A stretch of 64,000 bases of DNA. It comes from Luteibacter sp. SG786. GTDB taxonomy: Bacteria > Pseudomonadota > Gammaproteobacteria > Xanthomonadales > Rhodanobacteraceae. Below are positions 17,125-24,738 of the stretch, piece after piece (position 1 is the stretch's first letter; each line of letters begins with the position of its first letter). The stretch is from contig NZ_JAAOYX010000001.1 in assembly GCF_011759605.1 (NCBI RefSeq), positions 1,240,001-1,304,000 of the forward strand, written 5' to 3'. The position numbers and the translations under genes are program-made. The notes under the pieces are model-generated. The model searched no databases. It was given only the letters and a program-made list of their open reading frames with translations, and was not told the origin of the DNA.

Positions 17125-18037
17125 GTGCAACGCCAGACAGCGCCACTCCAGCCGCGAACAGCTTCGCGAACGACAGGTGCTCCCCCAGCAGTGCGGCGGA
17201 AAGCAGCAACGCAACCACGGGCGCGGCATAGTTGAAGGTGTTGGCGATCGTCGGGGAGACGTCCGAGTTCACGGCGAGAAACACGGCATAGCCGACCAGC
17301 GTGCTGCCGACGACGAGAAAGCCCAGTGACCCCCACGCTGCGGCCGGCAGGTGTATCACGTCCGTTCGACCTGGCTCCCCTGTCGATGCGGCGACGATCA
17401 CGAGAACCACGGCGGCAGCGGTCAACTGCGCTGTCAGCGCCACGACCGGATCGGCGGGCAGGCGTAGCTGCCGCGCCCACAGCGATCCGCCGGCCCAGCA
17501 GGCGGAGGCGAAGAGTGTCAGTGCGGCACCCAATGGTTTGAATCCATCCGCTCCCGAGGTGAACCAGGCCATGAGCACGAGGCCGACGAAGCCCAGCCCG
17601 ATGCCGCAGGTTTGTCGCCATCCGATGGGTTCGCGCAAGGCGATCCAGGCGAACAGCGCGAGGAACAGGGGTGCCGCCGATCCGAAGACCGACGCGACGC
17701 CCGCCGGCAGCATGTGCGTACCGAGGATGGCCGTTGTCTGGCTGCCGACCAGCATCACCACGCCTAGTCCTGCGGCATTGACGCATTCCCGAGTGCGGGT
17801 TGGGTGTGCACGCAGGCGCAAAAGTCCCAAGGGCAGGATCGCCACGGCAGCGATGGCGAAACGCATCGTGGCGAGAAGAAGGGGATGGATCGCATCGCCT
17901 CCGATCTTGAAGGCGACGAAGTTGGCACCGTTGTAGAACCATTGGTATCCGACCGCGAGAACGACCAGGGTGCGGCTTCGAGCCCAACCGTCGCGGGAGT
18001 TCGAATCGCCGCGCCGACTTTCAGAACTATGCTGCAT
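17060..18037 (-). CDS. EamA/DMT-type transporter
   Basis: This 325-residue inner-membrane protein has about ten transmembrane helices in two EamA repeats (roughly residues 20-155 and 170-305). Typical features are GANFVAFKIG near the start, the ALREPIG turn after the fourth or fifth helix, and ALLLSAALLGEHLSF near the end. Members export amino acids or other metabolites; the substrate cannot be told. The ATG at 18037 was chosen because the upstream part lacks similarity. It overlaps the hydrolase gene by 11 bases, so both are probably one transcript. Confidence 0.88.
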   Translation of the reverse strand: MQHSSESRRGDSNSRDGWARSRTLVVLAVGYQWFYNGANFVAFKIGGDAIHPLLLATMRFAIAAVAILPLGLLRLRAHPTRTRECVNAAGLGVVMLVGSQTTAILGTHMLPAGVASVFGSAAPLFLALFAWIALREPIGWRQTCGIGLGFVGLVLMAWFTSGADGFKPLGAALTLFASACWAGGSLWARQLRLPADPVVALTAQLTAAAVVLVIVAASTGEPGRTDVIHLPAAAWGSLGFLVVGSTLVGYAVFLAVNSDVSPTIANTFNYAAPVVALLLSAALLGEHLSFAKLFAAGVALSGVALMIRGGAPGHTVRPRPRSSSR

Positions 18038-19052
18038 GCAAGCTCTTGTTCCGAAGCCATGTGCGGATCGCCTCGACCAATTCCTGTTTGCACTCCAGTG
18101 GCAGCCAATGCGCGCCAGGCAGGTTCGTGATGGTGAGATCCCTGCATGCCGCGCGCATCGGCTCGCCGTAGCGATTGCCATGGATGGTGTTGATCTGGTC
18201 GTACTCGCCGTTGACGAAGAGCACGGGCATGCGAAGGCTTCCCCCGTCCGGCGCTCGGCGTGCGTAGGCAATGTTGGCGTCATCGTTCAGATACCATGCG
18301 CATGGCGCGCGAAAGCCCCTGGCGCCAAACTGCTGCACCAGTACAGCGAAGTCTTCCGCAGGCCAGAGCGCCGGATCGGGCGTGGTCGGCGGTGCGCGAT
18401 GCGCGCTGCCGAAGCGTCCGCCCTTACGGGTAACCATGGCATTCGCCGCGGGCTTGCCGACGCTGGCAGGATCGCCACGTCGATAGATCGATGCGAGCGA
18501 CGACGCTATATCCGCATCGAGGTCTGCAACCGCCGCGTCGAAGTGCGTGTTGTAGTAGCGGTAATAGTCCCACTGCCCATCCGGGTATTGGTCAGCCGGG
18601 TAGATCGTCCGGTCGACCAGAGGCACAAGTGTCGGCAGTGCGTTGGCGTCGGGAAAATAGGGGACCGAGATCAGCACGGCGCCGCGAACGCGAGTTGACT
18701 CGTGGGCAGCCAGCGAGCCGACTATGACACTCCCCCAGTCATGACCGATCCAGACGGCAGCCTTCCCACCTAGATGGTCATGCAGCTCCACCATGTCTGC
18801 GACCACCTGCTCGTTGGTGTAAGCGTCCGTGGCCTCCGGCGCAGACGAGCCGCCGTAGCCGCGCATGTCGGGAGCGACGCAGTGCCAGCCATCCTCGGCG
18901 AACGCCCGCATCTGCGCCCGCCAGATCAAGCTCAGTTCCGGCCACCCGTGCAGAAGCATCATGAGCGGCCCGTTGGCCGGGCCGCATTCGACATAGTGCG
19001 TGGTGTGGCGTGGGGTGCGGTAGGTCTTCGCTTGAAGCTGTGGTTTGTGCAT
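18027..19052 (-). CDS. Alpha/beta hydrolase, epoxide-hydrolase-like
   Basis: This 341-residue cytosolic enzyme has the oxyanion HGWP motif (about residue 36), the nucleophile elbow GHDWGS with Asp as nucleophile, a WYLND cap segment, and the catalytic acid/His near the end (NGEYDQI, GAHWLPLE). An Asp nucleophile followed by Trp and the HGWP motif are typical of epoxide hydrolases and related dehalogenases. The start at MHKPQ (19052) is preferred over one 10 codons upstream. It is divergent from a LysR gene that probably controls it and the transporter. Confidence 0.87.
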   Translation of the reverse strand: MHKPQLQAKTYRTPRHTTHYVECGPANGPLMMLLHGWPELSLIWRAQMRAFAEDGWHCVAPDMRGYGGSSAPEATDAYTNEQVVADMVELHDHLGGKAAVWIGHDWGSVIVGSLAAHESTRVRGAVLISVPYFPDANALPTLVPLVDRTIYPADQYPDGQWDYYRYYNTHFDAAVADLDADIASSLASIYRRGDPASVGKPAANAMVTRKGGRFGSAHRAPPTTPDPALWPAEDFAVLVQQFGARGFRAPCAWYLNDDANIAYARRAPDGGSLRMPVLFVNGEYDQINTIHGNRYGEPMRAACRDLTITNLPGAHWLPLECKQELVEAIRTWLRNKSLHAA

Positions 19053-19136
19053 GGATGCCGGCCATTCTTCGAACGCGATCACCGCATCCTAGGGGCACCG
19101 ATTGACCTTGGTTAGACCCCTAATCGTGTATAAGGC

Positions 19137-20054
19137 TTGAAGTTGAACTTACAGGTTAAGGCAGTGGGGCAAAGAGACTCGTTGGACGGCCTGGCTGTAT
19201 TTGTCGCCGCTGCGGAAGCGGGAAGTTTTTCGGAAGCAGGAAGAAAACTGGGCATTTCGGCGTCGGCAGTCAGCCAAGCGGTGAAGAGTCTGGAAGAACG
19301 CCTTGGCGCCACGCTCTTTCGCCGCTCCACACGCAGTCTGAGCCTCACCGATGTGGGTTCGGATTATCTCCGCGCAGTGGCCCCTGCCTTGTCCCAGCTA
19401 CGCCGCGCCTCGGAAGAAGCCTCGGGTCGAAGCGGCCGACCCGCCGGAACCTTGCGGCTGACGATGCCTCGTGCTCCCTTCGAATTGGTCGTGGCGCCCA
19501 AACTGACGGCCTTCCGGCAGGCCTATCCCGCGGTAGAGCTCGAAATCGCGGTCGAGGCGCGGATGGTCGACATCGTAAAAGAGGGCTACGACGCCGGACT
19601 GCGCTACGGCAACCACCTCGATCAGGACATGGTGGCTGTGCCGGTATCGCCGGCATCGGAAACGATTCTCGTGGTGTCCCCCACCTACCTCGAGCACCAC
19701 GCGATGCCGAAGGTTCCAGGCGACCTGTTGAAGCATCACGCGATGGTCTGCCGCAGCCAGGAAACCGGCGTCATCATTCCATGGACCTTGCATCGCGGTA
19801 GCAAGGCCGTGAAGGTCACGCCGTCATCCGCCACGATCGTGCACGATCTTGCGTCGCAGATTGCTCTGGCGGTGAAGGGAATGGGCATTGCCTTTGCGCC
19901 GGTCGCGCTGGTGTCGGAGCCGTTGGACACAGCGAAGCTGGTACGAATCCTTCCCGTCTGGTCGGGAAGACTGGATACGACGTATTTGTACTTTCCGAGC
20001 CGCCGACACCAATCGGCAGCACTGCGCGCGTTCGTCGCATTCATGAGGCAGTGA
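19137..20054 (+). CDS. LysR-family transcriptional regulator
   Basis: This 305-residue regulator has an N-terminal winged helix-turn-helix (about residues 20-75: SFSEAGRKLGISASAVSQAVKSLE, RRSTRSLSLT) and a periplasmic-binding-like effector domain with the signature RYG at about 157 and VKGMGIAFAP. It resembles the subgroup that controls adjacent dehydrogenases or hydrolases. It is transcribed away from the hydrolase/transporter unit with 84 bases between, the usual arrangement for regulation of a divergent target. Confidence 0.92.
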   Translation: MKLNLQVKAVGQRDSLDGLAVFVAAAEAGSFSEAGRKLGISASAVSQAVKSLEERLGATLFRRSTRSLSLTDVGSDYLRAVAPALSQLRRASEEASGRSGRPAGTLRLTMPRAPFELVVAPKLTAFRQAYPAVELEIAVEARMVDIVKEGYDAGLRYGNHLDQDMVAVPVSPASETILVVSPTYLEHHAMPKVPGDLLKHHAMVCRSQETGVIIPWTLHRGSKAVKVTPSSATIVHDLASQIALAVKGMGIAFAPVALVSEPLDTAKLVRILPVWSGRLDTTYLYFPSRRHQSAALRAFVAFMRQ

Positions 20055-20072
20055 GCACCGGCTCATGAAAAA

Positions 20073-20094
20073 CGGGCTGCGATATCGCAGCCCG
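20073..20094 (-). terminator. Hairpin terminator of the ompW-fnr unit
   Basis: A perfect inverted repeat (CGGGCTGC-GATATC-GCAGCCCG) followed on the minus strand by a T run (TTTTTC). It lies between the convergent lysR and fnr genes and may serve both strands. Confidence 0.75.
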
Positions 20095-20126
20095 CGTGAA
20101 TCCCAGCCTGCGAAGGGCGGGTGGTC

Positions 20127-20888
20127 CTACGACGCCCTGCCGGCCCTTTCCCTGGCCCCACCCGCCCCACACATCTCCCCCAACATATCCGGCCTCAGGA
20201 TGTGGATGACTTTCCGCGACACCCGCAACACCCCAAGGTCCTCCATCCGCGTGAACAATCTGCTTACGGTTTCGACCACCACACCCAGGTAGTTGGCGAT
20301 GTCGTAGCGCGACATCGGCAGAATGAGGTGGGTGGTGTCGCGGGCCAGGCGTCCGTAGCGCTCGCTCAGGCTCCGCAGGAAAATGGCCAGCCGCTCCTGC
20401 GCCTGCTGGCGGCCCATCGTCACCACGTGTGATTGTTCGGCCACCATTTCGCGGCTGACGATGCGCAGCAACTGCCGTTGCAGGCCCGGAATCTGCGATG
20501 TGAGTTCTTCCAGACGGGAGTAGGGCAGTTCGCAGATGCTGCTGCGTTCGAGTGCTTCGGCACTGCTCTGGTGCGTATCGTGGGCCAGGGCATCCACGCC
20601 GACGATCTCGCCGGGCAGGTGAAAGCCGAGTACCTGCTGGGCGCCGTCGGCGTCCTGCACCACCGTTTTAAGCGTGCCTGAGCGCACCACATACAGCGCG
20701 TGGAACGGATCCCCCTGGCGGAACAGCATGCCGCCGCTTTCCAGCGTGCGCTTGTCGCGCACGCTGGAATCCAGGCGCTCCAACTCGGCCTGGTCGATGC
20801 CCGCCGGCAGGCACAGTTCGAGCAGGCCGCAGGCGCGGCAGCTGCGGCGGAGCTGACTCAGGTCGATCGGAGCGGAGGCCTGGGTCAT
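20127..20888 (-). CDS. fnr: FNR-type oxygen-sensing regulator
   Basis: This 253-residue Crp/Fnr protein has Cys17, Cys20 and Cys26 (SCRACGLLELC) plus Cys119, the four ligands of the oxygen-labile [4Fe-4S] cluster in Fnr/Anr. The cyclic-nucleotide-like sensor barrel covers residues 40-150. The recognition helix (residues 197-213) has Glu206, Ser209 and Arg210 in the E..SR pattern that reads TTGAT half-sites. In the absence of oxygen it dimerises and activates anaerobic genes. It follows ompW by 3 bases and neighbours cydABXDC and hemN, all preceded by FNR boxes. Confidence 0.95.
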   Translation of the reverse strand: MTQASAPIDLSQLRRSCRACGLLELCLPAGIDQAELERLDSSVRDKRTLESGGMLFRQGDPFHALYVVRSGTLKTVVQDADGAQQVLGFHLPGEIVGVDALAHDTHQSSAEALERSSICELPYSRLEELTSQIPGLQRQLLRIVSREMVAEQSHVVTMGRQQAQERLAIFLRSLSERYGRLARDTTHLILPMSRYDIANYLGVVVETVSRLFTRMEDLGVLRVSRKVIHILRPDMLGEMCGAGGARERAGRAS

Positions 20889-20891
20889 GGC

Positions 20892-21515
20892 TTAGAACCG
20901 GTAGCCGGCGCTGAAGCCGTAGACCATCGGGTCGATATGCGCGTTGCCCACCTTCGTGCCACCCACTTTCACGTCGGTGCGGATGCGGATCCAGCGCACG
21001 TCGGCGGTGAGCAGCCAGCGGTCGTTGAGCTTGAAGTCCACGCCGGCGCGTGCGGCCACGCCCCAGCTGTCGTCCAGCTTCACGTGGGCGCCGTCGAGGA
21101 TGCCCTTGCCCTTGCTGTCGTAGAAATGGGTGTAGTTGATGCCCAGGCCGAGGAACGGCGACACCTGCGAGGTGGGCACGAAGTGGTAGTTCACGCCGAC
21201 CGTGGGCGGCAACTGCTTGGTGGTCGCGGCCTTCGAGCCGTTCAGGCGCACTTCGTGGCGGAAGGGCAGCGCGCCCAGCACGTCGATACCCCAGTTCGGG
21301 GTGAGCAGGTATTCGAGGTCGATGCTCGGGCGGGTGCTGCTGTCGACCTTGGCCTTCATGCCGGCAAGATGACCCGGATTGCTGTCCGGATGCACGGTGG
21401 CGCCGCCGAAGCGCAGCACCCATTGGTCGTTGCCGTTGAGGTTTTCGGCGGCAAGGGCGGGAAGGGTGGTGAGAACGGCGGCGCCGAGTGCGAGCCAGGG
21501 GAGCAGGGGTTTCAT
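20892..21515 (-). CDS. ompW: OmpW-family outer-membrane protein
   Basis: This 207-residue protein has a signal peptide (MKPLLPW..., cleavage after ALA at about residue 22) and an eight-stranded beta-barrel pattern ending in GYRF, the terminal aromatic outer-membrane signal. OmpW features are LEYLLTPNWGIDVLGA, the PPTVGVNYHF strand, PFLGLGINYTHFYD and WLLTADVRWIRI. OmpW forms a hydrophobic channel and in enterobacteria is FNR-controlled. Here an FNR box lies 58-71 bases before the ATG. The fnr gene follows 3 bases after, so fnr may be read from this promoter. Confidence 0.93.
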   Translation of the reverse strand: MKPLLPWLALGAAVLTTLPALAAENLNGNDQWVLRFGGATVHPDSNPGHLAGMKAKVDSSTRPSIDLEYLLTPNWGIDVLGALPFRHEVRLNGSKAATTKQLPPTVGVNYHFVPTSQVSPFLGLGINYTHFYDSKGKGILDGAHVKLDDSWGVAARAGVDFKLNDRWLLTADVRWIRIRTDVKVGGTKVGNAHIDPMVYGFSAGYRF

Positions 21516-21572
21516 TGTTATGTCCTTGGTGTGGAATGCAGGCGCATTCTGGAAGGCACGGACGGCGGCCAA

Positions 21573-21586
21573 TTGATCTGGATCAG
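21573..21586 (-). promoter_or_regulatory. FNR box upstream of ompW-fnr
   Basis: TTGAT-CTGG-ATCAG differs from the consensus TTGAT-N4-ATCAA at one position. It is centred 64-65 bases before the ompW ATG; a class II position (-41.5) would put the transcription start about 23 bases before that ATG. Confidence 0.75.
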
Positions 21587-21654
21587 TTCCGCGGCTCTGT
21601 TGCGCCGCCTGCGACCTCCTGCCGCAGCGCCCTGCGCCGGGGTGTGCGGCGATC

Positions 21655-21668
21655 TTGATCAAGGTCAA
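21655..21668 (+). promoter_or_regulatory. FNR box upstream of cydABXDC
   Basis: TTGAT-CAAG-GTCAA differs from the FNR consensus at one position. It is centred 121 bases before the cydA ATG, which allows a class II promoter with a start near 21703 and a leader of about 80 bases. Confidence 0.75.
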
Positions 21669-21782
21669 GTGGCCCGGGCGTCCCCCAGTCGACACTTGCA
21701 CCCACGTTGCACCGCCCCAGGGCGAGGGCACCGAAGCGCGCCGCATGCCGGCGCGTGCCATTCCACCTAGGGACGTCACGCC

Positions 21783-23372
21783 ATGCATGACATCACCGTC
21801 GTCGATCTGTCGCGGCTTCAATTTGCGGCCACGGCGCTTTATCACTTCCTCTTTGTACCGCTCACGCTCGGCATGACCTTCATGCTGGCGGCGATGGAAA
21901 CCGTCTATGTGGTCACCGGCAAGGTGATCTACCGGCAGATCACCCAGTTCTGGGGGAAGCTGTTCCTCATCAACTTTGCTCTCGGTGTGGCCACCGGCCT
22001 CACCATGGAATTCCAGTTCGGTACGAACTGGTCGTTCTACTCAAGTTTCGTCGGAGATATTTTCGGCGCGCCATTGGCCATCGAAGGCCTCATGGCGTTC
22101 TTTCTCGAATCGACCTTTGTCGGCCTGATGGTGTTCGGCTGGCATCGGCTCAAGCCCGGCCAGCATCTGGCGGTCACCTACCTGGTGGCGCTGGGCTCTA
22201 ACCTCTCGGCCCTGTGGATCCTGGTGGCCAACGCCTTCATGCAGGACCCGGTGGGTGCCCACTTCAACCCCACCACCATGCGCATGGAACTGAACGACTT
22301 CGCCGCGCTGATCTTCAGCTCCGATGCGCAGGCCAAGTTCGTGCACACCTCCATCGCCGGCTATGTCACCGCGGCGATCTTCGTGGCCGGCGTCAGCGCC
22401 TGGTACATGCTGAAGAACCGGCACATGGAGCTGGCGCGCCGCTCGTTCCGCATGTCGGTGCTGTTCGGTGTGCTGTCCACCGCCGGCGTGATCACGCTGG
22501 GCGACGCACTGGGCTTTGTCGGTGCCGAAGCGCAGCCGACCAAGCTGGCCGCGATGGAAGGCCTGTGGAAAACCGAAAGCGCGCCCATGCCGTTCAATCT
22601 GATGGCGTTCCCGTCGCAGGAAAATCAGACCAACTACGGCGAGGTCAAGGTTCCCTATGTGCTGTCGATCCTGGTCACCCATTCGCTGACGGGCACGGTG
22701 CCGGGTGTGGACGTGCTGGAACAGCGCGCGGCGGAGCGTATCCGTGGCGGCATCCCGGCGGTGTCGTCGCTGAAGATGTTGTCGGCCGATCCTAACGACC
22801 CGGTGGCCATGAACCAGTTCAATACCCACCAGAAGGACCTCGGTTACGGGTTCCTGGTGAAGCGCTACGCGGACGATGTGACCACGGCCACCGACGAGCA
22901 GATCGCCCAGGCGGCCAAGGACTCGATCCCGCACGTGGCCACCATGTTCTGGTCGTTCCGCGTGATGGTGTTGCTGGGTCTGGGCATGCTGGCCTTCTTC
23001 GTCCTCGGCCTGATCTACACCCTGCGCAACACGGTGCAGTACAAGCGCACCTTCCTGAAGTTCGCGGTGTGGATGATCCCGGCGCCGTTCCTCGCCTGCG
23101 AGGCCGGCTGGCTGGTTGCCGAGATCGGTCGCCAGCCGTGGACGGTGTACGGGCTGTTGCCGACCTGGATGTCCGCTTCCACGCATAGCGTGGGCTACAT
23201 GGTGTTCTCGCTGATCGGTTTCGTGGCGGTCTACACGGTGTTCATCGTCATCGAGATGTACCTGATGGTGCGCGCGATCCGCAAAGGCCCCGACGACGGC
23301 AACGGCGATGCCGAGCTGGACCGCGGCGACCTTTCGTTGCCCGCTTCCCGCAAGACTTTGGCAGAGGCTTAA
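21783..23372 (+). CDS. cydA: Cytochrome bd ubiquinol oxidase subunit I
   Basis: This 529-residue inner-membrane subunit binds hemes b558, b595 and d and oxidises ubiquinol. The length and the long region between helices fit the long Q-loop (E. coli bd-I) type. Visible features are the early His in ALYHFLFVPLTLG, EFQFGTNWS, the helix with FFLESTF, an NQTNYGEVKVPY loop segment, and the GRQPW motif near residue 454. It opens the cydA-cydB-cydX-cydD-cydC unit behind an FNR box and provides high-affinity respiration at low oxygen. Confidence 0.97.
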   Translation: MHDITVVDLSRLQFAATALYHFLFVPLTLGMTFMLAAMETVYVVTGKVIYRQITQFWGKLFLINFALGVATGLTMEFQFGTNWSFYSSFVGDIFGAPLAIEGLMAFFLESTFVGLMVFGWHRLKPGQHLAVTYLVALGSNLSALWILVANAFMQDPVGAHFNPTTMRMELNDFAALIFSSDAQAKFVHTSIAGYVTAAIFVAGVSAWYMLKNRHMELARRSFRMSVLFGVLSTAGVITLGDALGFVGAEAQPTKLAAMEGLWKTESAPMPFNLMAFPSQENQTNYGEVKVPYVLSILVTHSLTGTVPGVDVLEQRAAERIRGGIPAVSSLKMLSADPNDPVAMNQFNTHQKDLGYGFLVKRYADDVTTATDEQIAQAAKDSIPHVATMFWSFRVMVLLGLGMLAFFVLGLIYTLRNTVQYKRTFLKFAVWMIPAPFLACEAGWLVAEIGRQPWTVYGLLPTWMSASTHSVGYMVFSLIGFVAVYTVFIVIEMYLMVRAIRKGPDDGNGDAELDRGDLSLPASRKTLAEA

Positions 23373-23374
23373 TC

Positions 23375-24508
23375 ATGGATATCTACGCAAGCCTGCAAGT
23401 GGTCTGGTGGCTGCTGCTCGGCGTACTGCTGATCGGCCTGGCCGTGATGGTCGGCATGGACATGGGCGTGGGGGCCATCCTGCGCTACATCGGCCGTACC
23501 GATCTGGAGCGCCGCGTGGCGCTGAACGTGATCGGCCCGCACTGGGACGGTAACCAGGTGTGGTTCATCCTCGGAGGCGGCGCGATCTTTGCCGCCTTCC
23601 CGCTGATCTACGCCACCGCGTTCTCCGGCTTCTACGTGGTGATGCTGTTGCTGCTGTGGACGATGATCATTCGCCCGGTCGGCTTCGAATACCGCAGCAA
23701 GATGCCGTCGGCCGGGTGGCGCAATGCCTGGGACTGGGCGCTGTTCGTCAGCGGCTTCGTGCCGATGGTGGTGTTCGGCGCGGCCATCGGTAATCTGTTC
23801 CAGGGCGTGCCTTTCCACTTCGACTGGACGCTTACGTCCTTCTACACCGGCAGTTTCCTTGCCTTGCTCAATCCGTTCGCCATCCTGTGCGGCGTGTTGT
23901 CGGCCTGCATGTCGGCCGCGATGGGCGGTGTCACGGTCATGGGCGGTGCGCAAGGCGCCATCGCGGAGCGCAGCCGCAAGGTGGCCCGCTTGGGGTGGTC
24001 GCTGGCGATCGTGCTGTTCGCCGTCGGGGGCTTCTGGGTGGCGCACATGCAGGGCTATGTGCTGAACCAGTTCCCGGGTGCCGGCGTGGCGCAGACGCCG
24101 CTGCAACAGGTGGTGACGCGTGCCGACGGTGCATGGCTCAGCAATTTCCATGCGCACAACGTGCTGTGGCTGCTGCCGGCGGCGGGCTTCCTCGGCATGC
24201 TGGGCAGCCTGTTCAGCGCCAGCAGCGAGCGTCCGCTGCTTGCCTGGTGGATGGGTGCGGTGGCCTGGATCGGCGTGATCGGTACGGTGGGATGTGCGCT
24301 GTTCCCGTTCCTGCTTCCCTCGGTGAGCAACCCGTCGCAGAGCCTCACCTTGTGGAATTCCGGTTCCAGCCAACTGACACTGGCCTGGATGCTCGGTTTC
24401 ACCCTGGTCTTCGTGCCGCTGGTGGTCTGGTACACCAGCTGGGCCTTCTACGTGATGCGCGGCAAGGTCGATCCCGACCAGATCGCCAATGACGAACACG
24501 CCTACTAA
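23375..24508 (+). CDS. cydB: Cytochrome bd ubiquinol oxidase subunit II
   Basis: This 377-residue, eight- to nine-helix partner of CydA starts 2 bases after the cydA stop. Family landmarks are DMGVGAILR near residue 30, the GPHWDGNQVWFILGGGAIFAAFP block, IRPVGFEYRSK, NLFQGVPFHFD, and SQSLTLWNSGSSQLTL followed by WYTSWAFYVMRGK at the C-terminus. Length agrees with E. coli CydB (379). It stabilises the heme-bearing subunit in the membrane. Confidence 0.97.
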   Translation: MDIYASLQVVWWLLLGVLLIGLAVMVGMDMGVGAILRYIGRTDLERRVALNVIGPHWDGNQVWFILGGGAIFAAFPLIYATAFSGFYVVMLLLLWTMIIRPVGFEYRSKMPSAGWRNAWDWALFVSGFVPMVVFGAAIGNLFQGVPFHFDWTLTSFYTGSFLALLNPFAILCGVLSACMSAAMGGVTVMGGAQGAIAERSRKVARLGWSLAIVLFAVGGFWVAHMQGYVLNQFPGAGVAQTPLQQVVTRADGAWLSNFHAHNVLWLLPAAGFLGMLGSLFSASSERPLLAWWMGAVAWIGVIGTVGCALFPFLLPSVSNPSQSLTLWNSGSSQLTLAWMLGFTLVFVPLVVWYTSWAFYVMRGKVDPDQIANDEHAY

Positions 24509-24522
24509 GCGGGGAATTGACG

Positions 24523-24738
24523 ATGAAAACCTTCATACAGTTCTCGATCTTCATGTTGATCGCCGGTCTGGCGATCGTGCTGGCGATCATTCTTGGCGAC
24601 TGTGGCGCGTGGTACTTCGCCTGGCTGGTCGGCACCGTGATGATCGTGCTGATCGCCGCGGTGGGCGGTGCTTTGCTCGACGCACAGGACGAACGCGCCG
24701 CCGCACTGGCCCTCGAGCGGAAAGATGGCAAGCACTGA
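24523..24738 (+). CDS. cydX: CydX-like small subunit with an extra N-terminal helix
   Basis: This 71-residue protein holds a CydX signature at residues 29-38 (AWYFAWLVGT) followed by a transmembrane helix and an acidic stretch (LLDAQDER). The usual CydX is about 37 residues and starts at the WYF motif. Here about 28 extra residues form another predicted helix (residues 5-24) before it. CydX is needed for stable active bd-I oxidase. The ATG at 24523 follows GGGGAATTGACG; an in-frame TTG at 24517 is less likely. It overlaps cydD by 14 bases. Confidence 0.8.
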   Translation: MKTFIQFSIFMLIAGLAIVLAIILGDCGAWYFAWLVGTVMIVLIAAVGGALLDAQDERAAALALERKDGKH

